Below, piece by piece: positions 50,732 through 64,000 of a DNA stretch of 64,000 nt (its first letter is position 1; every line of letters starts with the position of its first letter). Made by a program: the position numbers and the translations under genes. The DNA comes from Pseudomonas frederiksbergensis (GTDB taxonomy: Bacteria; Pseudomonadota; Gammaproteobacteria; Pseudomonadales; Pseudomonadaceae): assembly GCF_001874645.1 (NCBI RefSeq), contig NZ_CP017886.1:1612001-1676000 (forward strand), written 5' to 3'. Below the pieces are notes generated by a model. It ran no database searches and was not told the origin of the DNA. It saw only the letters and a list, made by a program, of their open reading frames with translations.

Positions 50732-51679
50732 TCAGAGACCGTAGCTCATCAGACGCTCGTAACGGCGCGCCAACAGCGCGTCGTTGTCGAACTTCTTCAG
50801 CATCGCCAGTTGCGAGCTCAGCTCGGCACGGATCGAGGCAGCAGCAGCGGCCGGATCACGGTGAGCGCCACCCACTGGCTCGCTGATCACTTTATCAACG
50901 ATACCCAGGCCTTTCAGGCGCTCGGCGGTGATGCCCATGGCTTCAGCGGCATCCGGTGCCTTCTCGGCAGTTTTCCACAGAATCGAGGCGCAACCTTCCG
51001 GCGAGATCACCGCGTAGGTCGAGTACTGCAGCATGTTCAGCTGATCGCAAACGCCGATCGCCAGTGCACCACCGGAACCACCCTCACCGATCACGGTGGC
51101 GATGATTGGGGTTTTCAGGCGGGCCATGACACGCAGGTTCCAGGCAATCGCTTCGCTCTGGTTGCGCTCTTCAGCGTCGATGCCAGGGTATGCACCCGGG
51201 GTGTCGATGAAAGTCAGAATCGGCATTTTGAAACGCTCAGCCATTTCCATCAGACGGCAGGCCTTGCGGTAGCCCTCCGGGCGCGGCATGCCGAAGTTGC
51301 GGCGAACCTTCTCACGCACTTCACGGCCTTTCTGGTGGCCGATGATCATCACCGGCTGGTCGTCCAGACGGGCAACACCACCGACAATTGCAGCGTCGTC
51401 GGAGAAGTGACGGTCACCGTGCAATTCATCGAACTCGGTGAAGATGTGTTCGATGTAGTCCAGGGTGTACGGGCGACGCGGGTGACGCGCCAGCCGTGCA
51501 ATCTGCCAACTGGTCAACTTGCCGAAGATGTCTTCGGTGAGCGTGCGGCTCTTGTCTTGCAGGCGGGAGATTTCATCGCCGATATTCAGCGAATTGTCAT
51601 TACCGACCAAGCGCAACTCTTCGATCTTGGCTTGCAGGTCGGCGATCGGCTGTTCGAAATCAAGAAAATTCGGGTTCAT
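50732..51679 (-). CDS. accA: Acetyl-CoA carboxylase, carboxyltransferase subunit alpha
   Basis: A 315-residue subunit ([20 protein letters not shown]) with FADPxDxPGA-like [20 protein letters not shown] and oxyanion-forming [14 protein letters not shown]. First committed step of fatty acid synthesis with AccD. It lies downstream of dnaE as in E. coli. The ATG at 51679 is conserved. Confidence 0.99.
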   Translation of the reverse strand: MNPNFLDFEQPIADLQAKIEELRLVGNDNSLNIGDEISRLQDKSRTLTEDIFGKLTSWQIARLARHPRRPYTLDYIEHIFTEFDELHGDRHFSDDAAIVGGVARLDDQPVMIIGHQKGREVREKVRRNFGMPRPEGYRKACRLMEMAERFKMPILTFIDTPGAYPGIDAEERNQSEAIAWNLRVMARLKTPIIATVIGEGGSGGALAIGVCDQLNMLQYSTYAVISPEGCASILWKTAEKAPDAAEAMGITAERLKGLGIVDKVISEPVGGAHRDPAAAAASIRAELSSQLAMLKKFDNDALLARRYERLMSYGL

Positions 51680-51831
51680 AGGCGTCCGTCTTGGGTCGAC
51701 GTCCAAGAGAGCTTGGGCCGGCCGGTTGTCTATTCGCGCCCTACCTTAAGGGACAGGCGCGTTCAGGTCGAGATTAAAAATGGGGTCGAGATCAGGCCAC
51801 GCTCTAAATGGTAAAGAATGGCACCTGACCG

Positions 51832-55353
<3,522 letters not shown>

Positions 55354-55492
55354 AGTGATCCTGTAGGAAGCTTTTAAACGACAAGGCCCGGAAATCCGGT
55401 ACTTTAAAGCGACTGCGCTTGGTAATCCTGCGCTCGTTACGCTTTAAAGCACCGGATTGTACCGGGCCCGGAGCAAAACATCAGCCTGTCGA

Positions 55493-56134
55493 CTAAACCT
55501 CAGTCAGGCCTTCACGCGCCTCATAAGCGAGGCGCACCGGAGCGAACGAACGACGGTGAATCGGTGTCGGCCCCAGTCGGGCCAAGGCCTCCAGATGAAC
55601 GGGCGTCGGGTAGCCTTTGTGGCCGCCGATACCGTAACCCGGGTAAATCAATTCGAATGCCGCCATTTCGCGATCACGGCTGACTTTCGCCAGAATCGAT
55701 GCCGCTGCGATGGCCGGGACCTTGCTATCGCCTTTAACCACCGCTTCAGCCGGCATGGCCAGTTTCGGGCAGCGGTTACCGTCGATCATCGCCAGCTTCG
55801 GCGTGATGTGCAGACCTTCGACGGCACGCTGCATGGCCAGCATGGTGGCGTGCAGAATATTCAGCTCATCGATTTCTTCGACTTCGGCACGTGCAACGCA
55901 CCAGCTCAGGGCTTTCTCGCAAATTTCGTCGTAGAGCTTTTCACGGCGTGCTTCGGTGAGCTTCTTCGAGTCATTGAGACCCAGGATCGGCCGGTTCGGA
56001 TCGAGGATTACCGCCGCCGTCACCACTGCGCCGCAGAGCGGGCCACGACCCACCTCATCGACACCGGCGACCAGGTCCTCGGCGTCTGCGACGAGGGTAA
56101 AATCCAGGCCCATTTGCATCTTTCCGCTACTCAT
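55493..56134 (-). CDS. rnhB: Ribonuclease HII
   Basis: A 213-residue enzyme that removes ribonucleotides from DNA. Catalytic [12 protein letters not shown] and later [20 protein letters not shown]. The ATG at 56134 overlaps the lpxB stop (ATGA); internal starts at 56119 or 56113 are closer to the P. aeruginosa N-terminus and have a GGAAAG upstream, so the start is uncertain. Confidence 0.96.
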   Translation of the reverse strand: MSSGKMQMGLDFTLVADAEDLVAGVDEVGRGPLCGAVVTAAVILDPNRPILGLNDSKKLTEARREKLYDEICEKALSWCVARAEVEEIDELNILHATMLAMQRAVEGLHITPKLAMIDGNRCPKLAMPAEAVVKGDSKVPAIAAASILAKVSRDREMAAFELIYPGYGIGGHKGYPTPVHLEALARLGPTPIHRRSFAPVRLAYEAREGLTEV

Positions 56135-57264
56135 TGAGGTGTGCCGATCAGATTGAGGACGGCTTCGGCGGCCTGGTTCGAGGCGTCGAGGCGCAAGGTC
56201 CGGTGAATCTGGTCAAAACCGGTGGTTTGCTCTTCACCGCCATCGATCAACGGCGACAGCGTCAGCGCCAATGCCTCGGGGGTCGCATCGTCTTGCAGCA
56301 ATTCGGGCACCAGCAGACGCTGAGCCAGCAAGTTCGGCAAGGAGATGTAAGGGCTTTTCACCATGCGCTTGAGAATCCAGAACGTCAGCGGCGCCAAGCG
56401 GTAAGCCACAACCATCGGCCGCTTGTACAACAGGGCTTCCAGCGTCGCGGTTCCCGAAGCAATCAGCACCGCATCGCAAGCAGCCAGTGCCTGATGGGAA
56501 CGACCATCAAGCAAGGTCACCGGCAAATCGCGGCCAGCCAACAGTTCTTCGAGCTGCACACGGCGTTCGGGGCTGGCGCATGGCATGACGAACCGAACGC
56601 CGGGGCGCATGGCCCGCAAACGCTCGGCGGTGTCGAGGAACAAGGCACCCAGGCGCCCAACCTCCCCCCCCCGACTGCCGGGCATCAGCGCAACCAACGG
56701 GCTGCCTTCTGGCAATCCCAGCTCGGCGCGCGCAGCTGAGCGGTCAGCCTCAAGAGGAATCGCGTCGGCCAGGGAGTGACCGACAAACCGCACCGGTACG
56801 CCTTTCTCTTCGTAGAATTTGGCTTCGAACGGGAACAGCGTGAGCATCAGATCGCAGCCTTCGCGAATCTTCAGCACGCGCTTTTGACGCCACGCCCAAA
56901 CCGACGGGCTGACGTAATGCACGGTCTTGATCCCGGCCTGGCGCAGTTTGAGTTCGATGTTAAGGGTGAAATCCGGAGCGTCGATGCCGATGAAAACATC
57001 CGGCTTTTCGGCTATGAGGGTCGCGATCAGCTTTTTGCGGCGGGCCAACAACTCGCGCAATCGACCGAGCACCTCGACCAGGCCCATGACCGCCAAGCGC
57101 TCCATCGGGAAGTAAGAGGTCAAGCCTTCAGCCTGCATCAGCGGACCGCCGACGCCGATGAACTCAACCGCAGGATGCTGTGCCTTGAGCGCACGCATCA
57201 GACCCGCGCCCAAAATATCGCCGGAGGCTTCGCCCGCCACCAGCGCAATACGCAGACTGGCCAT
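56131..57264 (-). CDS. lpxB: Lipid-A-disaccharide synthase
   Basis: A 377-residue GT-B enzyme joining UDP-diacylglucosamine and lipid X. Start [32 protein letters not shown] and [10 protein letters not shown] are signatures. Two bases separate it from lpxA. Confidence 0.98.
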   Translation of the reverse strand: MASLRIALVAGEASGDILGAGLMRALKAQHPAVEFIGVGGPLMQAEGLTSYFPMERLAVMGLVEVLGRLRELLARRKKLIATLIAEKPDVFIGIDAPDFTLNIELKLRQAGIKTVHYVSPSVWAWRQKRVLKIREGCDLMLTLFPFEAKFYEEKGVPVRFVGHSLADAIPLEADRSAARAELGLPEGSPLVALMPGSRGGEVGRLGALFLDTAERLRAMRPGVRFVMPCASPERRVQLEELLAGRDLPVTLLDGRSHQALAACDAVLIASGTATLEALLYKRPMVVAYRLAPLTFWILKRMVKSPYISLPNLLAQRLLVPELLQDDATPEALALTLSPLIDGGEEQTTGFDQIHRTLRLDASNQAAEAVLNLIGTPQ

Positions 57265-57266
57265 GA

Positions 57267-58043
57267 TTAACGGGTGATGCCGCGAGTCGAAGACTGGATG
57301 GAGTCACGGAACACCGCGACTTCCGGGAACTCCTCCGACGGCTCGACCAACTCGGCAAGTGCTTGCTCGACCGTCAAACCCTGGCGATAAACCACTTTGT
57401 AGGCACGGCGTAATGCGTGGATCGCATCTTCGCTGAAGCCACGGCGACGCATGCCTTCAAAGTTCATGCTGCGGGCTTCGGCAGGGTTGCCGAACACCGT
57501 GACATAGGCCGGAACATCCTTGCCGATGGCCGTGCCCATGCCGGAAAAGCTGTGGGCGCCAATATGGCAATACTGATGGACCAGGGTAAAACCGGACAGG
57601 ATCGCCCAGTCGTCGACGTGCACATGACCGGCCAATGCAGTGTTGTTGACCAGGATGCAGTTATTGCCGATAACGCTGTCATGGCCAATATGGGCATAGG
57701 CCATGATCAGGTTGTGATCACCCAGGGTCGTTTCGGAACGATCCTGAACGGTGCCACGGTGAATCGTCACGCCTTCACGGATGACATTGTGGTCACCGAT
57801 CACCAGACGGGTTTCTTCACCCTTGTACTTCAAATCGGGCGTGTCCTCACCTACCGAGGAAAACTGGTAAATGCGGTTGTGCTTACCGATACGTGTCGGG
57901 CCTTTGAGAATCACATGCGGCCCAATCACTGTCCCCTCGCCGATTTCCACACCAGCGCCGACGATCGACCACGGGCCGACCTCGACGTCGTCGGCCAGAA
58001 TGGCCGTCGGATCGATGATTGCGCGAGGGTCAATCAAACTCAT
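57267..58043 (-). CDS. lpxA: UDP-N-acetylglucosamine acyltransferase
   Basis: A 258-residue left-handed beta-helix acyltransferase, first step of lipid A. Hexapeptide repeats start at [36 protein letters not shown] contains the catalytic His. It overlaps fabZ by ATGA. Confidence 0.98.
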   Translation of the reverse strand: MSLIDPRAIIDPTAILADDVEVGPWSIVGAGVEIGEGTVIGPHVILKGPTRIGKHNRIYQFSSVGEDTPDLKYKGEETRLVIGDHNVIREGVTIHRGTVQDRSETTLGDHNLIMAYAHIGHDSVIGNNCILVNNTALAGHVHVDDWAILSGFTLVHQYCHIGAHSFSGMGTAIGKDVPAYVTVFGNPAEARSMNFEGMRRRGFSEDAIHALRRAYKVVYRQGLTVEQALAELVEPSEEFPEVAVFRDSIQSSTRGITR

Positions 58044-58480
58044 AGTTTGCGTTCCGCACAGATGATTTCAGCAGAGCAGACTGGCTTGCCATCGACCGAA
58101 GCCTGGCATTCGAACTTCCAGATCTGACGCTTGCAGCTGATGAACCTGGCTTCAAGAATCAACTGATCACCCGGCAGAACCGGCTGGCGGAAACGCAGCT
58201 TGTCGGAGCCGACGAAGTAGTAAAGCGTGCCATCGGCAGGCTTGACGTCGAGCATTTTGAAACCAAGGATTCCGGCAGCCTGAGCCATCGCTTCAATGAT
58301 CAGTACGCCCGGCATGATTGGATGCGCCGGGAAGTGACCGTTGAAGAACGGCTCGTTGATGCTGACATTCTTGTAGGCGCGAATGCGCTTGCCCTCAACA
58401 TCCAGCTCCACTACCCGGTCCACCAACAGGAACGGGTAACGGTGAGGCAGGTATTCGCGAATCTCGTTGATGTCCATCAT
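58040..58480 (-). CDS. fabZ: 3-hydroxyacyl-ACP dehydratase FabZ
   Basis: A 146-residue hot-dog-fold dehydratase. The catalytic His and Glu are in [20 protein letters not shown]. The ATG at 58480 ([20 protein letters not shown]) matches the Pseudomonas length; the frame extends to 58540 but that part is not conserved. Confidence 0.98.
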   Translation of the reverse strand: MMDINEIREYLPHRYPFLLVDRVVELDVEGKRIRAYKNVSINEPFFNGHFPAHPIMPGVLIIEAMAQAAGILGFKMLDVKPADGTLYYFVGSDKLRFRQPVLPGDQLILEARFISCKRQIWKFECQASVDGKPVCSAEIICAERKL

Positions 58481-58588
58481 TTCGGGGGGAAGCCTATGTA
58501 AAGATTGGGAGCGCGCGACTGATGCACACTCCTCTAGCAAATCAAGGAGGCAGTCTAACGGCTGTGCACACTTGATATGGAAATGGTA

Positions 58589-59644
58589 TCAGCCATCTGA
58601 TGAAGCATTGCTGTCAGGGGTCACGCCCCCAACACGCTTTTCCAGCTGTCGCAGACGTCGCGCGATATCATCGAGCTGACGGATACGTGCCGCGCTTTTG
58701 CGCCACTCGGCAGCCGGTTGCATGGCCGTCCCGGACGAATAGGAACCCGGCTCGGTAATCGAGTGAGTCACCATGGTCATTCCGGTCAGGAATACGTTGT
58801 CGCAAATATCAATGTGCCCGACCAGCCCTACACCACCCGCCAGCATGCAGTGCTTGCCGATTTTGGTGCTGCCGGAAATCCCCACGCACGCCGCCATGGC
58901 GGTATGGTCACCGACTTGCACGTTGTGGGCGATCTGAATCTGGTTATCCAGCTTCACGCCATTGCCGATGATGGTGTCGGCCAACGCACCGCGGTCGATG
59001 GCGGTATTCACGCCAATCTCCACATCGTCACCGATCAACACCCCACCGACCTGGGCGATTTTCTGCCAGATGCCTTTTTCGTTGGCAAAACCAAAGCCTT
59101 CACCACCGAGCACCGCACCGGACTGAATGACCACGCGCTTGCCGACGCGAACGTCGTGGTACAGCGTCACACGCGGGGCCAGCCAGCCGCCCTCACCGAT
59201 CTCGCTGCGCGCACCAATGAAGCAGTGTGCACCGACCGTCACGCCTGCGGCGATCCGCGCAGCGCTTTCGATCACGGCAAACGCACCAATACTCGCCGCC
59301 GGATCAACCACTGCATCCACTGCCACAACCGCTGTCGGATGGATACCGGCAGCAGCCTTTGGTTTGGGATCAAACAGATGGGAAACCCGTGCATACGCCA
59401 GGTACGGATCAGGCACAACCAGCGCATCACCGGCAAAGCCTTCTGCGTCAGCGGCCTTCAGCAACACGGCTGCGGCCTGGCTGTCGGCCAGATATTTACG
59501 GTATTGGGGATTTGCCAGAAAGCTCAACTGAGCTGGGCCAGCCTCCTGCAAAGTGGCTAGCCCAGTGATTTCTTTCTCCGCGGAGCCACGGAGAGTGGCG
59601 CCGAGGAACTCGGCCAATTGGCCGAGCTTTATAGTCGCTGTCAT
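58589..59644 (-). CDS. lpxD: UDP-3-O-(3-hydroxyacyl)glucosamine N-acyltransferase
   Basis: A 351-residue beta-helix acyltransferase, third step of lipid A. The N-terminal domain [20 protein letters not shown] is followed by hexapeptide repeats, and the catalytic His region is [20 protein letters not shown]. It lies 3 bp after ompH. Confidence 0.98.
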   Translation of the reverse strand: MTATIKLGQLAEFLGATLRGSAEKEITGLATLQEAGPAQLSFLANPQYRKYLADSQAAAVLLKAADAEGFAGDALVVPDPYLAYARVSHLFDPKPKAAAGIHPTAVVAVDAVVDPAASIGAFAVIESAARIAAGVTVGAHCFIGARSEIGEGGWLAPRVTLYHDVRVGKRVVIQSGAVLGGEGFGFANEKGIWQKIAQVGGVLIGDDVEIGVNTAIDRGALADTIIGNGVKLDNQIQIAHNVQVGDHTAMAACVGISGSTKIGKHCMLAGGVGLVGHIDICDNVFLTGMTMVTHSITEPGSYSSGTAMQPAAEWRKSAARIRQLDDIARRLRQLEKRVGGVTPDSNASSDG

Positions 59645-59647
59645 GGA

Positions 59648-60151
59648 TTACTTCAGCTGATTCATGCGCTCGATAACCTGGCGAGTGATGTCGTACTGAG
59701 GCTTGACATCAATCACTGCGCCACGCTCGAAGACCAGGTCATAAGCACCTTTCTTGATGACTTCTTCCACAGCGCTGTCCAGTTTCGGCTTGAGCTGCTT
59801 CAGCATTTCACGGTCAGCAACGGCTTTGGCTTCGTTCAGTTCTTTGGACTGGAACTGGAAGTCACGGGCCTTTTGCTTGAATTCGAGCTCAAGACGCTCG
59901 CGCTCGCCCTGGGCCATTTTGTCGCCACCGCTAACCAGACGATCCTGGATGCCTTTGGCACTGCTTTCCAGGGTCTTGAGCTTGGTCAGCTGCGGGCCGA
60001 ACTTCTTCTCGGCATCCACGGCGTACTTCTTCGCCGCGTCAGATTCCAGCAGCGCCATTTGATAGTTCAGTACCGCGATTTTCATTTCGGCAAATGCCGG
60101 GGTTGCTACCAGGACAGTTGCCAGGAGAACCAATTGAGTCAACTTACGCAC
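59648..60151 (-). CDS. ompH: OmpH/Skp periplasmic chaperone
   Basis: A 167-residue protein with a signal peptide (MRKLTQLVLLATVLVATPAF) and long charged helices that form the tentacles of the trimeric Skp chaperone for outer membrane proteins. It lies between bamA and lpxD as usual. Confidence 0.93.
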   Translation of the reverse strand: MRKLTQLVLLATVLVATPAFAEMKIAVLNYQMALLESDAAKKYAVDAEKKFGPQLTKLKTLESSAKGIQDRLVSGGDKMAQGERERLELEFKQKARDFQFQSKELNEAKAVADREMLKQLKPKLDSAVEEVIKKGAYDLVFERGAVIDVKPQYDITRQVIERMNQLK

Positions 60152-60196
60152 GATGCACTCCTACAAAATCCATTGTCATTATCTTGGATCAGACTA

Positions 60197-62575
60197 TTAG
60201 AAAGTCTGACCGAGGGAGAATTGGAACACCTGAGTCTCTGCATTGCTGTCCGGTTTCTTGACCGGCATTGCCAAGGCGAAGCTCAACGGACCAAGGGCGG
60301 TAACCCAAGTCACACCAACACCCACCGAACTCGCCATATTGGCCAGGCTGATGTCGTTGCACAGTGTTTTGGACTTCGAACCATCGGCGTTAGTGCTCTG
60401 CGTGCAACTCGAGTCGAACACGTTACCCACGTCCCAGAATACCGAAGTGCGCAAGGAACGCTGATCCTTCACGAACGGCAGAGGGAACAGAACCTCTACA
60501 CCGCCCTGAATCAGGACGTTACCACCAAACGGCAGCGGATTCTGGTCCGGGTCGACGGAAGTTCCCGGGTTAACGCCACGGCTCGGCGTACTGCGAGGAC
60601 CCAGAGTGCTGTCCTTGAAGCCGCGAACCGAGTTGAAACCACCCGCGTAGTAGTTCTCGTAGAACGGCAGGCCATTGGTCGAACCGTAACCATCACCATA
60701 GCCCAGCTCTGTATGCAGACGCATGGTGTAGTTATCGGTCAATGGCTGGAACAGCTGACCACGGTAATCGAGCTTGAAGAAAGACAGGTCGCTACCCGGT
60801 GTCGTCGCTTCCATCGTCAAACTCTGGGAATGACCACGGGTCGCCAGCACGCCTTTGTTCAGGGTCGATTCAGACCAACCGGCCGAAGCCTTGAAGTTCA
60901 GGTACTGGTCGCCTTCACGGTTAACGAAGTCAAAAATCTCGTCAACGGTGTACTGACCGGTCTTGATCTTGTCTTGCTGCGCAGTCAGACCAAAGGTCAG
61001 ACGCGAAGTCTCGCTGATCGGATAACCGACGCTGACACCCGCACCCAGACTGTCTACCGCATAGCTGGATACGTTGACGTCGAGGTTTTTGTAGTCAGTG
61101 GTGCGATAGAAAGCGTTGTAACCCAGGCTCACGCCATCGGCAGTCCAGTACGGGTCGACATAACCGAAGTTGTAACGGCTCTGGTATTGGCTACGGGTCA
61201 AGCCGATGCTGACCTTGTTACCGGTACCCAGGAAGTTGTTCTGGGTAATCGAACCCCCCAGGATCAAACCGGCGCTCTGAGCAAAACCAACGCTGGCAGT
61301 AATCGAACCGGAAGCTTGCTCTTCAACGGCGTAGTTCACGTCAACCTGGTCATCGACACCCGGTACAGCCGGAGTCTCGACGTTGACTTCCTTGAAGAAG
61401 CCCAGACGTTCCAGACGGGTCTTGGATTGGTCGATCAGGTAGGTCGAAGCCCAGCCACCTTCCATCTGGCGCATTTCACGACGCAGCACTTCGTCTTCCG
61501 ACTTGGTGTTGCCGCGGAAGTTGATACGGTTTACGTAAGCACGCTTGCCCGGATCGACCACAAAGGTGATATCAACCGTGTGATCGTCGTCATGCGGAGT
61601 CGGTACACCGTTGACGTTGGCGAAGGTGTAACCCTCGTTACCCAGACGACGGGTGATCAATTCAGAGGTGGTGGTCATCAGCTTGCGCGAGAACACCTGA
61701 CCTTTTTGCACCAGCAGCAACGCCTTGACCTGGTCTTCAGGGACCTTCAGGTCACCGCTGAGCTTCACGTCACGAACGTTGTACTTCTGACCTTCGTTGA
61801 CGTTAACGGTGATATAGACGTGTTTTTTGTCCGGAGTGATCGAAACCTGGGTCGAAGCGATATCCATGTTGATATAGCCACGGTCCAGGTAGTAGGAACG
61901 CAGACGTTCCAGGTCACCGGAAAGTTTTTCACGAGCGTACTTGTCATCGTTCTTGAAGAACGACAGCCAGTTGCTGGTCTTGAGTTCGAACAGGTCGATC
62001 AGGTCTTCGTCAGGGAAAACCGTGTTACCCACCACGTTGATGTGCTGGATAGCCGCGACAGTGCCTTCGTTGATATTGACCTTCAAGCCAACGCGGTTGC
62101 GCGGCTGAGGAACAACTTCAGTGTCGACGGTGGCCGAGTAGCGACCTTGAGCGACGTACTGACGCTGCAGTTCGTTACGCACGCCTTCAAGCGTCGCACG
62201 CTGGAAGATCTCGCCTTCGGCCAGACCGGATTGTTTAAGGCCTTTCATCAGGTCTTCAGTGGAGATCGCCTTGTTGCCTTCGATCTCGATACTGGCGACC
62301 GACGGGCGTTCGACTACCGTAATGACCAGGACATTGCCATCGCGGCCCAGCTGGATATCTTGAAAGAACCCGGTTTTGAACAGCGCACGAGTGGAATCCA
62401 CCAGGCGACGATCATCCGCCTGTTCACCGACGTTCAACGGCAAGGCACCAAAGACGCTACCCGCGGATACCCGCTGGAGGCCATTGATACGAATATCAGA
62501 GATAGTGAAGGACTCGGCGTGAACTTCGGCGATCATCAATACGGTGAGAACCGCAGTTAGCAGCAGACGTTTCAT
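60197..62575 (-). CDS. bamA: Outer membrane protein assembly factor BamA
   Basis: A 792-residue Omp85 protein: signal peptide MKRLLLTAVLTVLMIAEVHA, five POTRA domains (about 22-420), then a 16-strand barrel ending in QFSLGQTF, with the C-terminal Phe of outer membrane proteins. A barrel loop has GGFNSVRGFKDSTLGP, containing the conserved VRGF. It inserts beta-barrel proteins. The ATG at 62575 was chosen over the 9-residue longer frame. Confidence 0.98.
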   Translation of the reverse strand: MKRLLLTAVLTVLMIAEVHAESFTISDIRINGLQRVSAGSVFGALPLNVGEQADDRRLVDSTRALFKTGFFQDIQLGRDGNVLVITVVERPSVASIEIEGNKAISTEDLMKGLKQSGLAEGEIFQRATLEGVRNELQRQYVAQGRYSATVDTEVVPQPRNRVGLKVNINEGTVAAIQHINVVGNTVFPDEDLIDLFELKTSNWLSFFKNDDKYAREKLSGDLERLRSYYLDRGYINMDIASTQVSITPDKKHVYITVNVNEGQKYNVRDVKLSGDLKVPEDQVKALLLVQKGQVFSRKLMTTTSELITRRLGNEGYTFANVNGVPTPHDDDHTVDITFVVDPGKRAYVNRINFRGNTKSEDEVLRREMRQMEGGWASTYLIDQSKTRLERLGFFKEVNVETPAVPGVDDQVDVNYAVEEQASGSITASVGFAQSAGLILGGSITQNNFLGTGNKVSIGLTRSQYQSRYNFGYVDPYWTADGVSLGYNAFYRTTDYKNLDVNVSSYAVDSLGAGVSVGYPISETSRLTFGLTAQQDKIKTGQYTVDEIFDFVNREGDQYLNFKASAGWSESTLNKGVLATRGHSQSLTMEATTPGSDLSFFKLDYRGQLFQPLTDNYTMRLHTELGYGDGYGSTNGLPFYENYYAGGFNSVRGFKDSTLGPRSTPSRGVNPGTSVDPDQNPLPFGGNVLIQGGVEVLFPLPFVKDQRSLRTSVFWDVGNVFDSSCTQSTNADGSKSKTLCNDISLANMASSVGVGVTWVTALGPLSFALAMPVKKPDSNAETQVFQFSLGQTF

Positions 62576-62649
62576 GAAGTCCTTTCTTATTCCAACTGGC
62601 AATAAACAAACTGCCGCAAAATGCGGCAGATTCGCAATTCAGCGAAGCG

Positions 62650-64000
62650 TTACAGTCGACCCAGATCGTTGACCAGAGCAAGCAACATCACCCCGACCAC
62701 CAAACTGATACCGATCTGTATCCCCCAACCCTGCACCCGATCCGACAAGGGACGACCACGCGCCCACTCGATCAGATAAAACAACAAATGCCCCCCATCC
62801 AGTACAGGAATGGGCAACAAATTCAGAACGCCCAGGCTAATACTCAGATAAGCCAGGAAATTCAGGAAATCAGCGACACCCGACTGGGCAGAAGCGCCCG
62901 CCACTTTAGCAATGGTTATCGGTCCACTCAAGTTTTTTACCGAGAGCTCGCCGAACAACATTTTCTTTAGTGAATCAAGGGTCAACACACTCATGGTCCA
63001 AGTGCGTCGAGCACCTTCGCCAATGGCTGCCACAGGACCGAAGCTGACCTCGCGAATCATGGATGGCGGCCAATCGACAGCCTTCACCCCGGCCCCCAGA
63101 TAACCACTGGCCACTTTCGCCTTGTCGCGGGTTGCCAAGGTAACCGGGACGTCGATTTGAGCACCGTCACGCTCGATATGCAGCACAATTTTGGTATCAG
63201 GACGCACACGGACCCAATCAACCACCTGCTGCCAATCGGTCAGCGCCTGGCCATCGAGCGCCAGCAGACGGTCACCCGCCTTCAGGCCTGCAGCCTGCGC
63301 CGGGCCTTTAGGATCCAGCTCAGCCAACACGGGCGGCAATGCCGGACGCCAAGGACGAATACCCAGCGAACGAATCGGATCCGGCTCATCGGCCCCCTTG
63401 AGCCAATGGTCCAGGACCAGCTCACGCGGAGAATCGGCGGTAGAGCCCTGTTCGCGCACCAGCAATTGCAACGAACCGCTTTCACCAAGACGCCGGACCA
63501 GTTGCAGATTCACTGCCGCCCAACCCGAAGTCGGCTCGCCATCGATGGCGACGATTTCCTGCCCCGGATTCAAACCGGCCTTGGCGGCCATGCTGCCGAC
63601 TTCAACCGCACCGATGACGGGGCGCACCTGCTCGGTGCCAAGCATCGCCAGCACCCAGAAAAACACCAACGCCAACAAAAAGTTGGCGATAGGCCCGGCA
63701 GCAACGATGGCGATGCGCTGACGAACGGATTTGCGATTAAAGGCCTGATCAAGCTGATCGGCCGGCACTTCGCCTTCACGCTCATCGAGCATCTTCACGT
63801 AACCACCCAAAGGGATGGCGGCGATCACGAACTCGGTGCCGCGCCGGTCATGCCAGCGCAGCAACGGTAAGCCGAAGCCCACGGAGAAACGCAGAACCTT
63901 GACGCCACAGCGACGCGCGACCCAGAAATGGCCAAATTCATGGAAGGTGACCAGCACGCCCAAAGCCACCAGGGTGCCGACAATCATATAGAGTGCGCTC
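62650..64000 (-). CDS. rseP: RIP metalloprotease RseP (MucP), start cut by the window edge
   Basis: Site-2 protease that cleaves the anti-sigma factor (MucA/RseA) to free AlgU. The zinc motif HEFGH is at residues 21-25 counting MSALYM as the start, two PDZ domains lie at about 120-300 and the second motif LDGGHLLF near the end. The window contains all codons from Ser2; only the first two bases of the ATG (MSALY) are missing. An internal ATG (63987) is not the start. About 450 residues, normal length. Confidence 0.96.
   Translation of the reverse strand, partial: SALYMIVGTLVALGVLVTFHEFGHFWVARRCGVKVLRFSVGFGLPLLRWHDRRGTEFVIAAIPLGGYVKMLDEREGEVPADQLDQAFNRKSVRQRIAIVAAGPIANFLLALVFFWVLAMLGTEQVRPVIGAVEVGSMAAKAGLNPGQEIVAIDGEPTSGWAAVNLQLVRRLGESGSLQLLVREQGSTADSPRELVLDHWLKGADEPDPIRSLGIRPWRPALPPVLAELDPKGPAQAAGLKAGDRLLALDGQALTDWQQVVDWVRVRPDTKIVLHIERDGAQIDVPVTLATRDKAKVASGYLGAGVKAVDWPPSMIREVSFGPVAAIGEGARRTWTMSVLTLDSLKKMLFGELSVKNLSGPITIAKVAGASAQSGVADFLNFLAYLSISLGVLNLLPIPVLDGGHLLFYLIEWARGRPLSDRVQGWGIQIGISLVVGVMLLALVNDLGRL

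Noticed and set aside
59618..62560. 980-codon plus-strand open frame
   Set aside because: Exact antisense of ompH and bamA, which are unmistakable; typical GC-rich shadow.

Overview
The window is chromosomal DNA of a fluorescent Pseudomonas (P. fluorescens group). Evidence: the gene order recA-cinA / mutS-fdxA-rsmZ-rpoS-nlpD-pcm-surE-truD-ispF, the Pseudomonas RsmZ small RNA with its GacA box, FinR/Fpr, ErdR, and group-typical repeats (GTAGGAGCTGCCG..GCTGCGATC palindromes and a long intergenic repeat at 43.5-43.85 kb). Function calls come from reading protein motifs and known family order; no database search was possible.

1-9.7 kb: ordinary chromosome. The 3' end of a DUF1456 gene, trmO, divergent fpr/finR, dgkA, erdR, a DTW-domain tRNA-modification gene, a small secreted protein, a LOG-family protein, then recX-recA-cinA with a LexA box before recA.

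9.7-23.3 kb: a complete Mu/SfV-like contractile tail cluster with lysis genes (holin, GH19 endolysin, Rz/Rz1) and a LexA-like repressor. It has no capsid, portal, terminase, replication or integrase gene. It sits between cinA and mutS, the known site of P. fluorescens R-type tailocins. It contains a -1 frameshift site (T TTT TTC) in the tail assembly chaperone gene, five exact 41-residue repeats in a short tape measure protein, a fibre with seven HxH motifs at 12-residue spacing, and a sigma-70 promoter overlapped by palindromic operators.

23.5-31.2 kb: a variable surface-glycan cassette between the tailocin repressor and mutS. It holds WbqC, a GtrB-like glycosyltransferase, GtrA flippase, methyltransferase, RffA-like sugar aminotransferase, a GT-C-like membrane protein and a NeuD/PglD-like acyltransferase, then a decayed AT-rich O-acetyltransferase pseudogene. 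Together they resemble a phage gtrABC serotype-conversion system loaded with a 4-amino-4,6-dideoxy sugar. Because LPS is the usual tailocin receptor, the cassette may set self-immunity or target range.

31.6-64 kb: core genome, nearly all on the minus strand. mutS and fdxA are on plus; then rsmZ, rpoS, nlpD, pcm, surE, truD, ispF, fghA, adhC with a divergent LysR gene; ispD, ftsB, eno, kdsA, pyrG; tilS, accA, dnaE, rnhB, lpxB, lpxA, fabZ, lpxD, ompH, bamA and rseP. The last block is the classical envelope biogenesis operon (lipid A, outer membrane assembly). rseP lacks only the first two bases of its start codon at the window edge.
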